Source: Anoxynatronum buryatiense
Lineage (GTDB): Bacteria; Bacillota; Clostridia; Peptostreptococcales; Tindalliaceae
Reading direction: 5' to 3'
Assembly: GCF_900182905.1 (NCBI RefSeq)
Contig: NZ_FXUF01000005.1
Location: 186,001 to 250,000, forward strand
DNA: 64,000 nt
Below, one piece after another: positions 1-8,421 of this stretch; position 1 is the stretch's first letter, and every line of letters begins with the position of its first letter. A program made the translations under genes and the position numbers. The notes under the pieces were generated by a model. It did not search any database. It was not told the DNA's origin and was given only the letters and a program-made list of their open reading frames with translations.

Positions 1-2681
1 CCCGCTGCTCCGTGGGCCATGCCGGTTAAGGGAACTTCTCCAAGACCGTTGTCCCACACTTGATGGCCGGTTTTTGCCGTGCTCCGCTTATCCATCAGAT
101 ATTGGCCGCATCGCGCCATCAAAGAGAGCGTCTTGTCACTGTGCAGCGTTGCCGGCAAATCTGCCAATGCCAGTGCCAACCCGGCCGTACCTCCCAGCAC
201 ATCTATCTGTCGGTCATTGGCAATTTGCTCTTCGCGCACTTTTTCAATGATCGTCAACGCCTCATGGTGGAGCGCTTCCTCTCTCAGATAACTGCCCATG
301 GCCATCAAGCCTCGGATAAAACCCCCGATGCCGGTACCCAAACCAAGGGTCAACCGGTGCACCGGCAAGGGATTATAGGGGTGGTACAGTTGCTGTCGGA
401 ATGGATGAATCACTGCTAACGCCTGTTTTTTCAGTGATTCTGATGCCGTTATGCGGGAAAGAGCCGCTAAAAAAACACCCAGCCCGATGGTGCCATCGTA
501 AAAGGAATGGTTGATAGGTCCCAGCACCATTCGATGGGAAGTCGCCTCCATTTGCAGCGTGATCCAGGTATAGATGTCTTTTTCTGGTTCCAGGCGCCAA
601 CCCATGATCTGTCTACTGATATCCAACGCTTCTCGAAGCAACACATTTGAATGTTCACCTGCTTTTCCCTTCTCTGGCGCCTGGCTACGTTGTCTTCCTT
701 CCCTTCCTTCCTTTCTATTATCAGAAACTGCATCTTCTGCCCCCGCCGTTAACCTGACAACGGCCGCGTGCGCCTTCAGGTCGTGTTGTTGCATGGACAG
801 GGCAGTTTGAATATAATGAAGCTGCATTTTCAAGTCTTCTTCGCTCATATTCTGAATCGTTGTCCGGCAATGATCCAGGGCCGTTTCCATGAAAAAGGTC
901 GGATGCAGCATCGTTTCAACGCTGCGCAGGGAGAGTTCATTCGTTTTGCTGTAAAAAATGGGAATATCGCCTTGCTCCAGCGCACTCCGTTCACTGACAA
1001 AGCAATTCCACAGCCATTGCAGCTGATTGGGTGCATCCTGCAAAAAGTATGCTGCCGCCAGTCTTTCCAGTTCAATGGAATAGGCCATCCCATCTTTCAG
1101 GTAGCGTGGATGCCGCGCTCGCTGCAACAGGCTGTCGTATACCCGGGTATCCCGAATAAGGGCGCGTAAAAAGATCCCCCGGCACCTGTTCAGGGGTGAT
1201 GCCGGGCCGAGGAGCAGTTCCCGATGATGCAAGATAAAAGTGTACCCTCGACGGTATCCCTCCAGAATGTGCTTCTGATAGTCCGCTGCTTTCAGCCCAC
1301 GGTCTTTCAGCACAGGTATATTGGCACTTTCAGGAAAGCCTCCTGTTAAACCGCTGATATCAGTAGCTTGGCCCTGATGATCGGTTACCCAGACGGGTAA
1401 CAGACCGGTGTGCAACACTGACTCTATCAACCAGTGATTGGCTGTCTGTTCAGAGCTGACGGCATCTTCATCCGCATCAAAGGGTTTGAAGCGGTGCATC
1501 AACAGGGTTTCCACATCAACAAGAACAGGATGAGCTCCCTGTGCAATGATATTATCCATGTGAAAATCCCCGCCACCTAATACGTAGGTGAGGCAAAGAA
1601 GTACTCCCGCCCGTTCATAATAGAGGACCGCCTCTTCTGCCGAGGATACAGGCAGTGGTTCAACAAAATCCACCCAACTGTGGTCGCCGCCATCAATTAC
1701 CCGGGGAACAGGAAAACAGGGCAGCCCTGCTGATTCCATCCACTGGATCAATTGCTGCCATGCCTGATCAATGCTGGCACTGCGTGGTTTGTAAACGACT
1801 TTTATCCCTGTGTCAAATGTGAGGATGGCAACGGTTCTCCCCCCGTTGTGCGGGTCAGATACATCCATCTGCACATCGGTGACCCTGTTTAATGAACGGC
1901 CGATGCCGAAAGCTGTTTCCAGTTTTTCAAGATCTTCCTGTAAGTGGGTCATGAGAGCCGTCACATGCTGAAGCCAGTTCATGGTTGCTTCTGACAAATG
2001 GCGGGCCAGTACCGGATATTTATGTAAAAAAACAATCCAATCTCCCGCCAGCATCCCGGCGCACCATGCCTGCCGGCTTCTGGTTGCCGCCTCAGCAGAC
2101 GGCCTTGCGCCCATAATGAACTGCAGAGGATTTTCAAGGGCCATTTTCTGATTTAAAAACGCCTCATAGGACTGACTCATGCGTACTTCCAGTCTTTTTT
2201 CCAATCCTTTAAAAAAGGCATCCTGAACCGACCGGGTCACCAGGGAGGATCCTTGTTTATTGACTGCCCAGACATGTTTCAACTGCCTTTCCCCATATAC
2301 CCTAAAGGGTTTAAGGAGACAGGAAAAATCACTCATCATCTGATGTTCCTCTGTCCTATGATTGCAGTCCAAAGGAAGGCAGGAAAAAACAGCCTGCAGC
2401 ACGACGGCCCATTCCGGCAGTGCTTCGCTTGAGTTCTCCTGCCGGACTGCTGCACATAATGAATATGCCTGCTCCTCTCGAAGTCCCTCTGCTGCCAACC
2501 GCATCAGAAAAGACCGCCGGCCTCCGTTGCCACCGGCATGGCGAACCCACCGGTGGTAACGCTCCTGTTCTTCTCTGTTCAGGTCTTCAAAAGTGATGTG
2601 CGTCGAAGCATCCAGCCGGCTGGTTCTTTCACTCATCAGTAATGCTCTGCCGACAATTTTCTTAAGTTCCTGAGTGGTCAT
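1..2681 (-). CDS. lanM: Class II lanthipeptide synthetase LanM (C-terminus cut by window edge)
   Basis: Bifunctional enzyme that phosphorylates and dehydrates Ser/Thr in a precursor peptide and then cyclises Cys onto the dehydro residues in the cytoplasm. I translated 893 codons; the frame stays open to base 1, so about 100 residues are missing. The dehydratase domain (DUF4135) shows KVVYKPRS near residue 294, GGGDFHMDNII near 370 and VDVETLL near 390. The LanC-like cyclase domain follows from about residue 700, with DGTIGLG and, at the edge, WDNG...LTGMAHGAAG, which carries the active-site His. The zinc-ligand Cys/Cys/His region would lie beyond the window. The ATG overlaps the precursor stop (TAATG), so translation is probably coupled. 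Family assignment is firm; substrate assignment to the adjacent precursor is inferred from this coupling. Confidence 0.95.
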   Translation of the reverse strand, partial: MTTQELKKIVGRALLMSERTSRLDASTHITFEDLNREEQERYHRWVRHAGGNGGRRSFLMRLAAEGLREEQAYSLCAAVRQENSSEALPEWAVVLQAVFSCLPLDCNHRTEEHQMMSDFSCLLKPFRVYGERQLKHVWAVNKQGSSLVTRSVQDAFFKGLEKRLEVRMSQSYEAFLNQKMALENPLQFIMGARPSAEAATRSRQAWCAGMLAGDWIVFLHKYPVLARHLSEATMNWLQHVTALMTHLQEDLEKLETAFGIGRSLNRVTDVQMDVSDPHNGGRTVAILTFDTGIKVVYKPRSASIDQAWQQLIQWMESAGLPCFPVPRVIDGGDHSWVDFVEPLPVSSAEEAVLYYERAGVLLCLTYVLGGGDFHMDNIIAQGAHPVLVDVETLLMHRFKPFDADEDAVSSEQTANHWLIESVLHTGLLPVWVTDHQGQATDISGLTGGFPESANIPVLKDRGLKAADYQKHILEGYRRGYTFILHHRELLLGPASPLNRCRGIFLRALIRDTRVYDSLLQRARHPRYLKDGMAYSIELERLAAAYFLQDAPNQLQWLWNCFVSERSALEQGDIPIFYSKTNELSLRSVETMLHPTFFMETALDHCRTTIQNMSEEDLKMQLHYIQTALSMQQHDLKAHAAVVRLTAGAEDAVSDNRKEGREGRQRSQAPEKGKAGEHSNVLLREALDISRQIMGWRLEPEKDIYTWITLQMEATSHRMVLGPINHSFYDGTIGLGVFLAALSRITASESLKKQALAVIHPFRQQLYHPYNPLPVHRLTLGLGTGIGGFIRGLMAMGSYLREEALHHEALTIIEKVREEQIANDRQIDVLGGTAGLALALADLPATLHSDKTLSLMARCGQYLMDKRSTAKTGHQVWDNGLGEVPLTGMAHGAA

Positions 2682-2980
2682 TATTTGGTAAAGAAGCAGT
2701 AGCTGCCTTTGGTGAACATGCAATAAGGGCAACCTCCGCCAGCGACCGACTCCAACTCTTCATCGCTGAGTTCCCCTTCTCCCACCATATTCATCGCCAT
2801 GCCTTCAATCTCTGTTTCCAGTTCTTCCGCCGTCACCTCAAACCCATTGACTTGTGCCAGCTGCACATAAATATTCAGCAGATCACTTTCCCCTGTTTCC
2901 TGGATGGCTTGCATTTGACGCTGTACATCCTCCGAATTTTTCACATACTCAAAGAACGCTTTCACCTGATTCGCCGCCAT
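2681..2980 (-). CDS. Lanthipeptide precursor with Nif11-type leader
   Basis: A 99-residue peptide. The leader begins MAANQVKAFFEYVKNSED and ends LSDEELESVAGGG, the pattern of the Nif11-like leader family, which is cut after a double Gly. The predicted core is CPYCMFTKGSYCFFTK: three Cys and three Ser/Thr in 16 residues. Two Cys precede every Ser/Thr, so at least some thioether rings must form in the Cys-first direction, as known for some prochlorosins. I chose the ATG at 2980 because AAGGAGG lies 8 nt upstream; an upstream in-frame TTG at 2998 runs through that site and is rejected. The next gene is lanM, overlapping by one base. No protease or transporter is visible here, so they may lie to the left. 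Confidence 0.92.
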   Translation of the reverse strand: MAANQVKAFFEYVKNSEDVQRQMQAIQETGESDLLNIYVQLAQVNGFEVTAEELETEIEGMAMNMVGEGELSDEELESVAGGGCPYCMFTKGSYCFFTK

Positions 2981-3021
2981 TACTGATGCCTCCTTCAATT
3001 GTTATGTTCATGGATATCTCA

Positions 3022-3047
3022 TTTATACACTTTTTTCAATGAAAAAA
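3022..3047 (-). promoter_or_regulatory. Possible promoter and inverted repeat ahead of the lanthipeptide genes
   Basis: On the minus strand a perfect inverted repeat, TTTTTTC-ATT-GAAAAAA (3031-3047), is followed after GTG by TATAAA (3022-3027), a possible -10 box. No good -35 is seen at 17 nt, which would fit a regulated promoter with the repeat as an operator, but this is speculative. Confidence 0.3.
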
Positions 3048-3107
3048 CCACTGCTTTGCTCAACTCCCACACTGTTTTTCAGAAAAAGAAGCGAGAATAC
3101 CCAGATT

Positions 3108-3144
3108 GAAAAAACGCCGCTCCTCATGTTGAGGAAACGGCGTT
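3108..3144 (-). terminator. Rho-independent terminator after ilvD
   Basis: On the minus strand the hairpin has an outer stem AACGCCG/CGGCGTT (3113-3119 with 3138-3144) and an inner stem CCTCA/TGAGG, followed by a run of six T. It lies about 50 nt after the ilvD stop. Confidence 0.85.
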
Positions 3145-3195
3145 GATCTCTGACCATCGCCCTGTCACAGGGTTTCGTAGTTGGTTTGCCTTCTT

Positions 3196-4872
3196 TTACT
3201 TTTCGCTCTTGGGAATTTCCAGCACGGCTCCCCGGTTGCCGCTGGTGACCAGATGAGCGTAACGGCCCAGTACGCCGCCTTTGATCTTGGGTTCCCGTGG
3301 CTGCCAGGCTTCCCGGCGCTGGGCCAGGGTAGCGTCATCCACCTTCAGCTGGATGCTTCGGGCAGGGATGTCGATGGCGATGAGATCGCCTTCTTCCACC
3401 AGGGCGATGGGACCACCCACTGCTGCCTCCGGTGACACGTGGCCGATGGAGGCACCCCGGGTGGCACCGCTGAAACGGCCGTCGGTGATGAGGGCCACCT
3501 GGCTTCCCAGCCCCATGCCGGCAATTACTGCTGTGGGGCTGAGCATTTCACGCATCCCCGGGCCGCCCTTGGGGCCTTCATAACGGATAACCACCACATC
3601 ACCGGCCACAATACTGCCGCCGGCAATGGCTGTCGCAGCCTCTTCCTCGCTGTCAAAAACCCGTGCCGGGCCGGTGTGCTGCATCATTTCCGGCGCCACT
3701 GCAGCAGCTTTCACCACGCAGGTATCCGGGGCCAGGTTGCCTTTCAGCACGGCAATACCGCCGGTTTTGCTGAAGGGATGTTCCACGGGGCGAATGATGT
3801 CCGGGTTACGATTGGTATGCCCGGCAATGTTTTCACCCACGGTTTTTCGGGTGCAGGTAAGCACGTCTTTCTCGATGAGACCCAGTTTATCCAGTTCGTT
3901 CATCACAGCATAGATGCCGCCGGCTTCCTCCAGGTCTTCCATGTAGGCATCCCCCGCCGGGGCCAGGTGACACAGATTGGGGGTGACAGCACTGATGGCA
4001 TTGGCCTGTTCCAGATCCAGGGGAACCCCGGCTTCATGGGCAATGGCCGGCAGGTGAAGCATGGTGTTGGTGCTGCAACCCAGGGCCATATCCACGGTAA
4101 GGGCATTGTTAAAGGCAGCTTTGGTCATGATATGCCGTGGCTTCAGGCCGGCTTCCACCAGGGCCATGATTTGCATGCCCGCCATTTTAGCCAGCTGAAT
4201 GCGGGCAGAATACACAGCAGGAATAGTGCCGTTGCCTTTGAGACCCATGCCCAGCACCTCGGTGAGGCAGTTCATGCTGTTGGCGGTGAACATGCCGGCA
4301 CAGGACCCGCAGGTGGGACAGGCCTGGTTTTCATAGCATTCCAGATCTTCCAGACTCATGTTGCCGGCAGTGTGGGCTCCCACGGCCTCAAAAACAGAGG
4401 ACAGGCTGGTTTTCTTCCCTTTCACCTTACCCGCCAGCATGGGGCCGCCGCTGACAAAAATGGTGGGGATGTTCAGCCGCGCCGCCGCCATGAGCAGACC
4501 GGGCACATTTTTATCACAGTTGGGCACCATCACCAGACCGTCGAAGGCGTGGGCTGTTACCATGGCTTCTGTGGAGTCGGCGATGAGCTCCCGGGTGACC
4601 AGGGAGTATTTCATGCCGGCATGGCCCATGGCCAGTCCGTCACAAACGGCAATGGCAGGAAATTCCATGGGGACACCACCGGCCATGGCCACTCCCATTT
4701 TGACGGCATCCACAATTTTATCCAGGTTCATGTGTCCGGGCACCACTTCATTGAAGGAGTTGACGATACCAATTTTGGGTCTTTTCATTTCTTCTGCTGA
4801 CATTCCCAGAGCATTCAGCAGCGACCGGTGGGGCGCTTTTTCGACGCCTTTGGTGATTTGTTCGCTTCTCAT
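3196..4872 (-). CDS. ilvD: Dihydroxy-acid dehydratase
   Basis: Cytoplasmic iron-sulfur enzyme that dehydrates 2,3-dihydroxy acids to 2-keto acids in valine, isoleucine and pantothenate precursor synthesis. The 558-residue length is normal for the family. Likely cluster and metal residues are Cys77 ([10 protein letters not shown]), Cys119 (PNCDKNVPG) and Cys190 ([11 protein letters not shown]); [10 protein letters not shown] is also present. I chose the ATG at 4872 (MRSEQ), preceded by AAAGGGGAAG; the longer reading from 4890 has no ribosome site. No other ilv or leu gene is in the window, so it stands apart from the usual branched-chain operon. Its upstream region carries an unusual 6 x 20 bp repeat. 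Confidence 0.96.
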   Translation of the reverse strand: MRSEQITKGVEKAPHRSLLNALGMSAEEMKRPKIGIVNSFNEVVPGHMNLDKIVDAVKMGVAMAGGVPMEFPAIAVCDGLAMGHAGMKYSLVTRELIADSTEAMVTAHAFDGLVMVPNCDKNVPGLLMAAARLNIPTIFVSGGPMLAGKVKGKKTSLSSVFEAVGAHTAGNMSLEDLECYENQACPTCGSCAGMFTANSMNCLTEVLGMGLKGNGTIPAVYSARIQLAKMAGMQIMALVEAGLKPRHIMTKAAFNNALTVDMALGCSTNTMLHLPAIAHEAGVPLDLEQANAISAVTPNLCHLAPAGDAYMEDLEEAGGIYAVMNELDKLGLIEKDVLTCTRKTVGENIAGHTNRNPDIIRPVEHPFSKTGGIAVLKGNLAPDTCVVKAAAVAPEMMQHTGPARVFDSEEEAATAIAGGSIVAGDVVVIRYEGPKGGPGMREMLSPTAVIAGMGLGSQVALITDGRFSGATRGASIGHVSPEAAVGGPIALVEEGDLIAIDIPARSIQLKVDDATLAQRREAWQPREPKIKGGVLGRYAHLVTSGNRGAVLEIPKSEK

Positions 4873-4906
4873 GTACACTTCCCCTTTCATTTCAACTAAT
4901 TTCGAT

Positions 4907-5026
4907 ATTTCACACGCTGTTGCTCTATTTCACAGGCTATTGCTCTATTGGAAAGGCTATTGCTTTATTTCACAAGCTCGTACTCTATTTCACAGGCTGC
5001 TACTCAATTTCACACGCTGTTACTTT
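4907..5026 (-). repeat. Six tandem 20-bp imperfect repeats upstream of ilvD
   Basis: Units begin at 4907, 4927, 4947, 4967, 4987 and 5007, with no drift from a 20-bp period. The consensus on the plus strand is ATTTCACANGCTNTTRCTCT; the third unit is the most divergent (ATTGGAAAGG...). There are no spacers, so it is not a CRISPR. It fills the gap between the regulator stop and ilvD and would include the ilvD promoter region. Twenty bp is close to two helical turns, so an array of protein sites on one face is possible. Confidence 0.9.
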
Positions 5027-5063
5027 TTTGATATGTCATTTCGTTTTTTGATCTCTCATTACT

Positions 5064-6761
5064 TCACTTGTTTTCCTCGCTGACCATCGTGCTTGTGGAA
5101 CCATGGTGCTTTCGAAATTCGTTGGGCGTGGTGCCTGTGTGTTTTTTAAAAACGCTGACGAAGTAACTGTCGTGATTGAAACCCACCTGCTTTCCGATGT
5201 CGCTGATTCTCATCCGGCTTTTAACCAGCATTTCCTTGGCTTCTTCCACCCGCAGCCGCTGCACATATTCGCTGAACGAGATCTGGTTTTGCTCATTGAA
5301 GAGGTGGCTCAGATAGTTGGGGCTCACATAAAACTGTTCTGCCACTGTTGTCAGCGTCACGTTTTTTCGAAAATGGTGCCGGAGGTACCGGTTGATGCCT
5401 TCAATCATTTCTCCCGACTGGTATTCCTGGTGATGCTGCAGCAGCTCCACGCATTCCAGACAGCACTGTTCCAGCACGCGCCAGGCCTTCGCTCCGGGAC
5501 TCTCTTTGATCAGCTGGTGGTACTTCCCCCGCAGTTCCATCAGCACATTGATATCTTCCAGTGGCTTTAATACTGCCCGCAGCAGCACGGCAATCATCTC
5601 GGGAACAATGGCTTCTCCCGGCAGTTTCAGGGCTTCCGCATCAGCAATTTCCTGGTGAATCGTGTGAATGCTGCCTGTTTCGATGGCTTTTTCAAGCTTT
5701 TTTTCCAGCGGGTAAGGATACGCCGCCTCCTGGGCCAGCATAGGTGATGCTGCAAAAATGGTGCGGTATCCCAGTTTCTCATTGGCTTTTTTTAAGGCGT
5801 CCATAAGCTGGAGTTTTTCCTGCGCCTGACGTACCAGGGCATTTTCTTTCTCGGTGAGTTCCCGGTCAAACACTTGTCGTTCCATGAGCAGCTGCACAAA
5901 GTTGGCCGCCGTCTCCAGATGGTCCACCATCACGTGAACCCTGCTTTTAATCATTTTGGGTATCTGGCTGATCATTGCCCCGTTTTTTTCAGGTGCCGCT
6001 CTTTGGGAGGTCGTCCCCAGCTGAACCCCTGCCATATTCGCATGAACATCTTCATTATTAAACAGAAAGCTCTCACTGCGAATGCTGCCCACCACCTGGT
6101 CACCCATGAGAATCGGCACATACAGCCTTTTCAGCCCGCATTGGCAGTGCCAGACTCTTTCATGTGCCTGAAATGGATGGTGGTCAAGGCACTCCGCTGC
6201 TTCCGGATGCTTCTGTTTCTCCTGTTTTGACTTTATCTGGCAGTGTCGGCACAGGTTTGATTCTTCCTGCGGCTTTGTCAGGCGACTGCCGTCAGCATCC
6301 ATCACAACAATGGACAATTTCAGCCTTTCTTTCATTTGTTCACAGATACTTTGCAGCATTTCCTGAGAAACCACTTCCTGAAGTGACTGAAACTTGCTGT
6401 AGATCATGGGCTTTTCAGGCTGTTTCAGACGAACGGGCACATAAATCACATCAAATACCAATGCTGTCTCTCCGGTATTCTGCACTTCATGCTCTGAATA
6501 GGGGGGCACATACACCACCATTCCCGGTGAGACGGTTTCCTGCCCCCGGTCTGTGATAAAAAGCCCTTTGCCGCGAATGACATAAAAGAGCTGTTCTTCC
6601 CCCAAATGAAAGTGTCTTTCCTGAAAACAGTTGGCTTCTATGGTCACCCGAGCCACACTCACCCGGCGGTCTGAAGCCATTTCCGGTTCATGGAGCCAGA
6701 GAATGTTTCCCCAGTCGAACTGTTGACGATCTGTTGATTGTTGTTGATGGAGCGTTTTCAT
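5064..6761 (-). CDS. AraC-family regulator with cupin and PocR sensor domains
   Basis: A 565-residue transcription regulator. Residues about 20-110 form a cupin fold (HFHLGEEQLFYVIRGKG, then PYSEHEVQNTGE). About 130-260 resembles the PocR sensory domain, with paired Cys (LCRHCQIKS, WHCQCGLKR) and PILMGDQVVGSI. A helical linker follows, and the C-terminal 100 residues are an AraC-type double helix-turn-helix (VAEQFYVSPNYLSHLF and IGKQVGFNHDSYFVSVFKK). PocR domains sense small hydrophobic ligands in characterised members; the ligand here is unknown. The ATG at 6761 (MKTLHQ) is chosen over an upstream TTG because AAAGGGA sits at a better distance. It lies between ilvD and a BASS transporter, either of which could be its target. 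Confidence 0.88.
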   Translation of the reverse strand: MKTLHQQQSTDRQQFDWGNILWLHEPEMASDRRVSVARVTIEANCFQERHFHLGEEQLFYVIRGKGLFITDRGQETVSPGMVVYVPPYSEHEVQNTGETALVFDVIYVPVRLKQPEKPMIYSKFQSLQEVVSQEMLQSICEQMKERLKLSIVVMDADGSRLTKPQEESNLCRHCQIKSKQEKQKHPEAAECLDHHPFQAHERVWHCQCGLKRLYVPILMGDQVVGSIRSESFLFNNEDVHANMAGVQLGTTSQRAAPEKNGAMISQIPKMIKSRVHVMVDHLETAANFVQLLMERQVFDRELTEKENALVRQAQEKLQLMDALKKANEKLGYRTIFAASPMLAQEAAYPYPLEKKLEKAIETGSIHTIHQEIADAEALKLPGEAIVPEMIAVLLRAVLKPLEDINVLMELRGKYHQLIKESPGAKAWRVLEQCCLECVELLQHHQEYQSGEMIEGINRYLRHHFRKNVTLTTVAEQFYVSPNYLSHLFNEQNQISFSEYVQRLRVEEAKEMLVKSRMRISDIGKQVGFNHDSYFVSVFKKHTGTTPNEFRKHHGSTSTMVSEENK

Positions 6762-7093
6762 CAAGTGCAATCCCTTTCACAGGCCGCAGCCTTCTTTGCA
6801 GATTTTCAGGTCTCTTTGCAGTGATGGTTTGCCCGTTGGCTTCTCCATACGCTGTTCTGATTCCTATTATAGTTGACAGAAGTCATTCATGCAAAGAAAA
6901 CTCCGGGATGACTGTTCACGGGTGGCCTCTCTGGTATCACTGTTGACAGATGCCTCTCGGAATACCTGTTGAAAAGATGGGTTCACCGGGATTCATGCTG
7001 GTATGCAGGTATGCAGGTAATGATGATACTGGCATTATTCACCGCTACTTGCCGAAACTTACCGTTGCTTGCCAATGATACCGATGCTTACTG
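6762..7093. other. Intergenic gap containing a short degenerate repeat
   Basis: No gene, RNA motif or clear U-tailed terminator was recognised. The right-hand end holds a repeat of about 20 bp (see 7041-7098), and GGTATGCA is duplicated near 7001-7017. It must carry the promoter of the AraC-family regulator, but I see no good -35/-10 pair. Confidence 0.5.
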
Positions 7094-7098
7094 CTACT
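7041..7098. repeat. Three degenerate ~20-bp tandem units at the 3' end of the BASS gene
   Basis: Units start with ACCGCTACTTGCCG (7041), ACCGTTGCTTGCC (7061) and ACCGATGCTTACTG (7080), spacing 20 and 19 bp. The third unit overlaps the stop codon of the transporter gene. It is one of several short-period repeats between genes in this window. Confidence 0.55.
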
Positions 7099-8050
7099 GT
7101 TCTTCTGTTTTGGATTCCCGGCTTTTGACCAGCCAGGCAAAAATGGAACCTGAAATATTGTGCCAGGCACTGAACAGCGCAGCGGGGACAGCGGCCAGTG
7201 GCATTGTGGCAAATTGACCGGCTGCCAGTGATGCTGCCAACCCGGAATTTTGCATGCCCACTTCAACTGCCAGGGTAACGCACTTGCGTCTTTCCATGCC
7301 TGTCAGTCGGCCTACCAGGAAGCCCAACGCGTATCCCAGCAGGTTATGAAGCATCACCACTACCACAATCATTCCCAGGGATTCCATGATTCTTGTGGCA
7401 TTGGCCCCTATCACGCCTCCAACAATGCTGGCAATGCACAGGGTTGAAAGGGCAGGCATGTAGGTTTCCACCACTTTAACGCTTTCTTTCAAAACCGACC
7501 GGATCACCAGCCCCAGCAGAATGGGTACCAGCACCACCTGGACAATATTCACAAACATACTCACCGGACTGAAACTCACCGACTGCTGAATCAACAGATA
7601 GGTGATTGCCGGTGTCAAAAAAGGTGCCAGCAAGGTGGACACCGTGGTCATGGTCACACTCAGGGCCACATCACCACCTGCCATAAAGGTGATCACATTG
7701 GAGGCTGTTCCGCCCGGACAGGTGCCCACCAGCACCACTCCCACCATCAGGGCTTCTTCCAGTCCAAAAGCCATAGACAGACCAAAGGCAATCAGCGGCA
7801 TAATGATAAACTGCGCTGCTGTCCCCTTCAGCACATCCAGGGGTCGTTCCAGGACCAGCTTAAAATCAGCCACCGTCAGTGTCATTCCCATCCCAAACAT
7901 GATGACCCCCAGCAATAGATTGATCACCGGCTGCCCCATAAACCGGGAAACCACCCAGGAAAACATTCCCGGAACGGCAAAGCCTAACAGCATTGCTGCG
8001 ATGATCAAGAGTCCGAAATACCTGGAGATTAATTTTGCTGCCTGTCTCAT
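7094..8050 (-). CDS. Bile acid:sodium symporter (BASS) family transporter
   Basis: About 318 residues with nine to ten hydrophobic helices, the length and pattern of bacterial BASS/SBF transporters. Family signatures include GVIMFGMGMTLTVADF, VLVGTCPGGTASNVITF in the crossover region and VGMQNSGLAASLA. These proteins move organic anions with sodium; known substrates include bile acids, keto acids and pantoate precursors, and the sequence alone does not tell which. The start is uncertain: ATG 8050 has AAGGAG 10 nt upstream, while GTG 8056 has it only 4 nt upstream. It is divided from the ABC exporter genes by a long gap with a terminator, so it is probably its own transcription unit. Confidence 0.88.
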   Translation of the reverse strand: MRQAAKLISRYFGLLIIAAMLLGFAVPGMFSWVVSRFMGQPVINLLLGVIMFGMGMTLTVADFKLVLERPLDVLKGTAAQFIIMPLIAFGLSMAFGLEEALMVGVVLVGTCPGGTASNVITFMAGGDVALSVTMTTVSTLLAPFLTPAITYLLIQQSVSFSPVSMFVNIVQVVLVPILLGLVIRSVLKESVKVVETYMPALSTLCIASIVGGVIGANATRIMESLGMIVVVVMLHNLLGYALGFLVGRLTGMERRKCVTLAVEVGMQNSGLAASLAAGQFATMPLAAVPAALFSAWHNISGSIFAWLVKSRESKTEEQ

Positions 8051-8336
8051 CCTCACATCACTCCTTATCTGTTTTTAGATTTTCTTCCATTTACTCTTGC
8101 CTTTCTCCTTTTGCTTTTTTTGTCTGTGGTCTGCGAAATAGTGCATCGTTTTCCTTTGACTGCACATTCCCATCATTCTTGTCTTCTCTGTCAGTTTACG
8201 AAATCTCGCTTTAAAATTGTTAATCAATCCCCATGGGATCTTGCTGATATGATTTGTCAAATAAATACGATTCATGTCAATTTAATACTATTGCATGAGA
8301 ATCTGATCTATTTTATGAAACCAAGCATCACGCGCA
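8051..8336. other. AT-rich upstream region of the BASS transporter
   Basis: About 290 bases clearly richer in A and T than the flanking genes, holding no supportable ORF. Two TTGACA hexamers occur on the minus strand near 8256-8280 (in ...AAATTGACATGAATC and ATTTGACAAATC), but neither has a convincing -10 box at 17 nt. It probably contains the transporter promoter. Confidence 0.45.
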
Positions 8337-8372
8337 CAAAAAACACCCCTCAAAATGACTTTTAAGAGGTGT
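8337..8372 (-). terminator. Terminator after the ABC exporter operon
   Basis: A 13-bp hairpin (8343-8355 with 8360-8372, allowing G-T pairs, loop of four bases) followed on the minus strand by six T. It ends the adaptor/ATPase/permease unit. Confidence 0.88.
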
Positions 8373-8421
8373 CAGGCTGTCGACAACATCCAACACAGAC
8401 AGGAAATTTGGATTTCCCCGT

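Noticed and set aside
2356-2559. Small open frames on both strands inside the lanM region
   Set aside because: The continuous LanM frame with conserved motifs covers this stretch.
3439-4800. A long plus-strand open frame (about 450 codons) opposite ilvD
   Set aside because: It mirrors ilvD codon use, has no ribosome site and no family features; a shadow of a real gene.
4907-5026. Possible CRISPR array
   Set aside because: Units abut without spacers and no cas genes are present.
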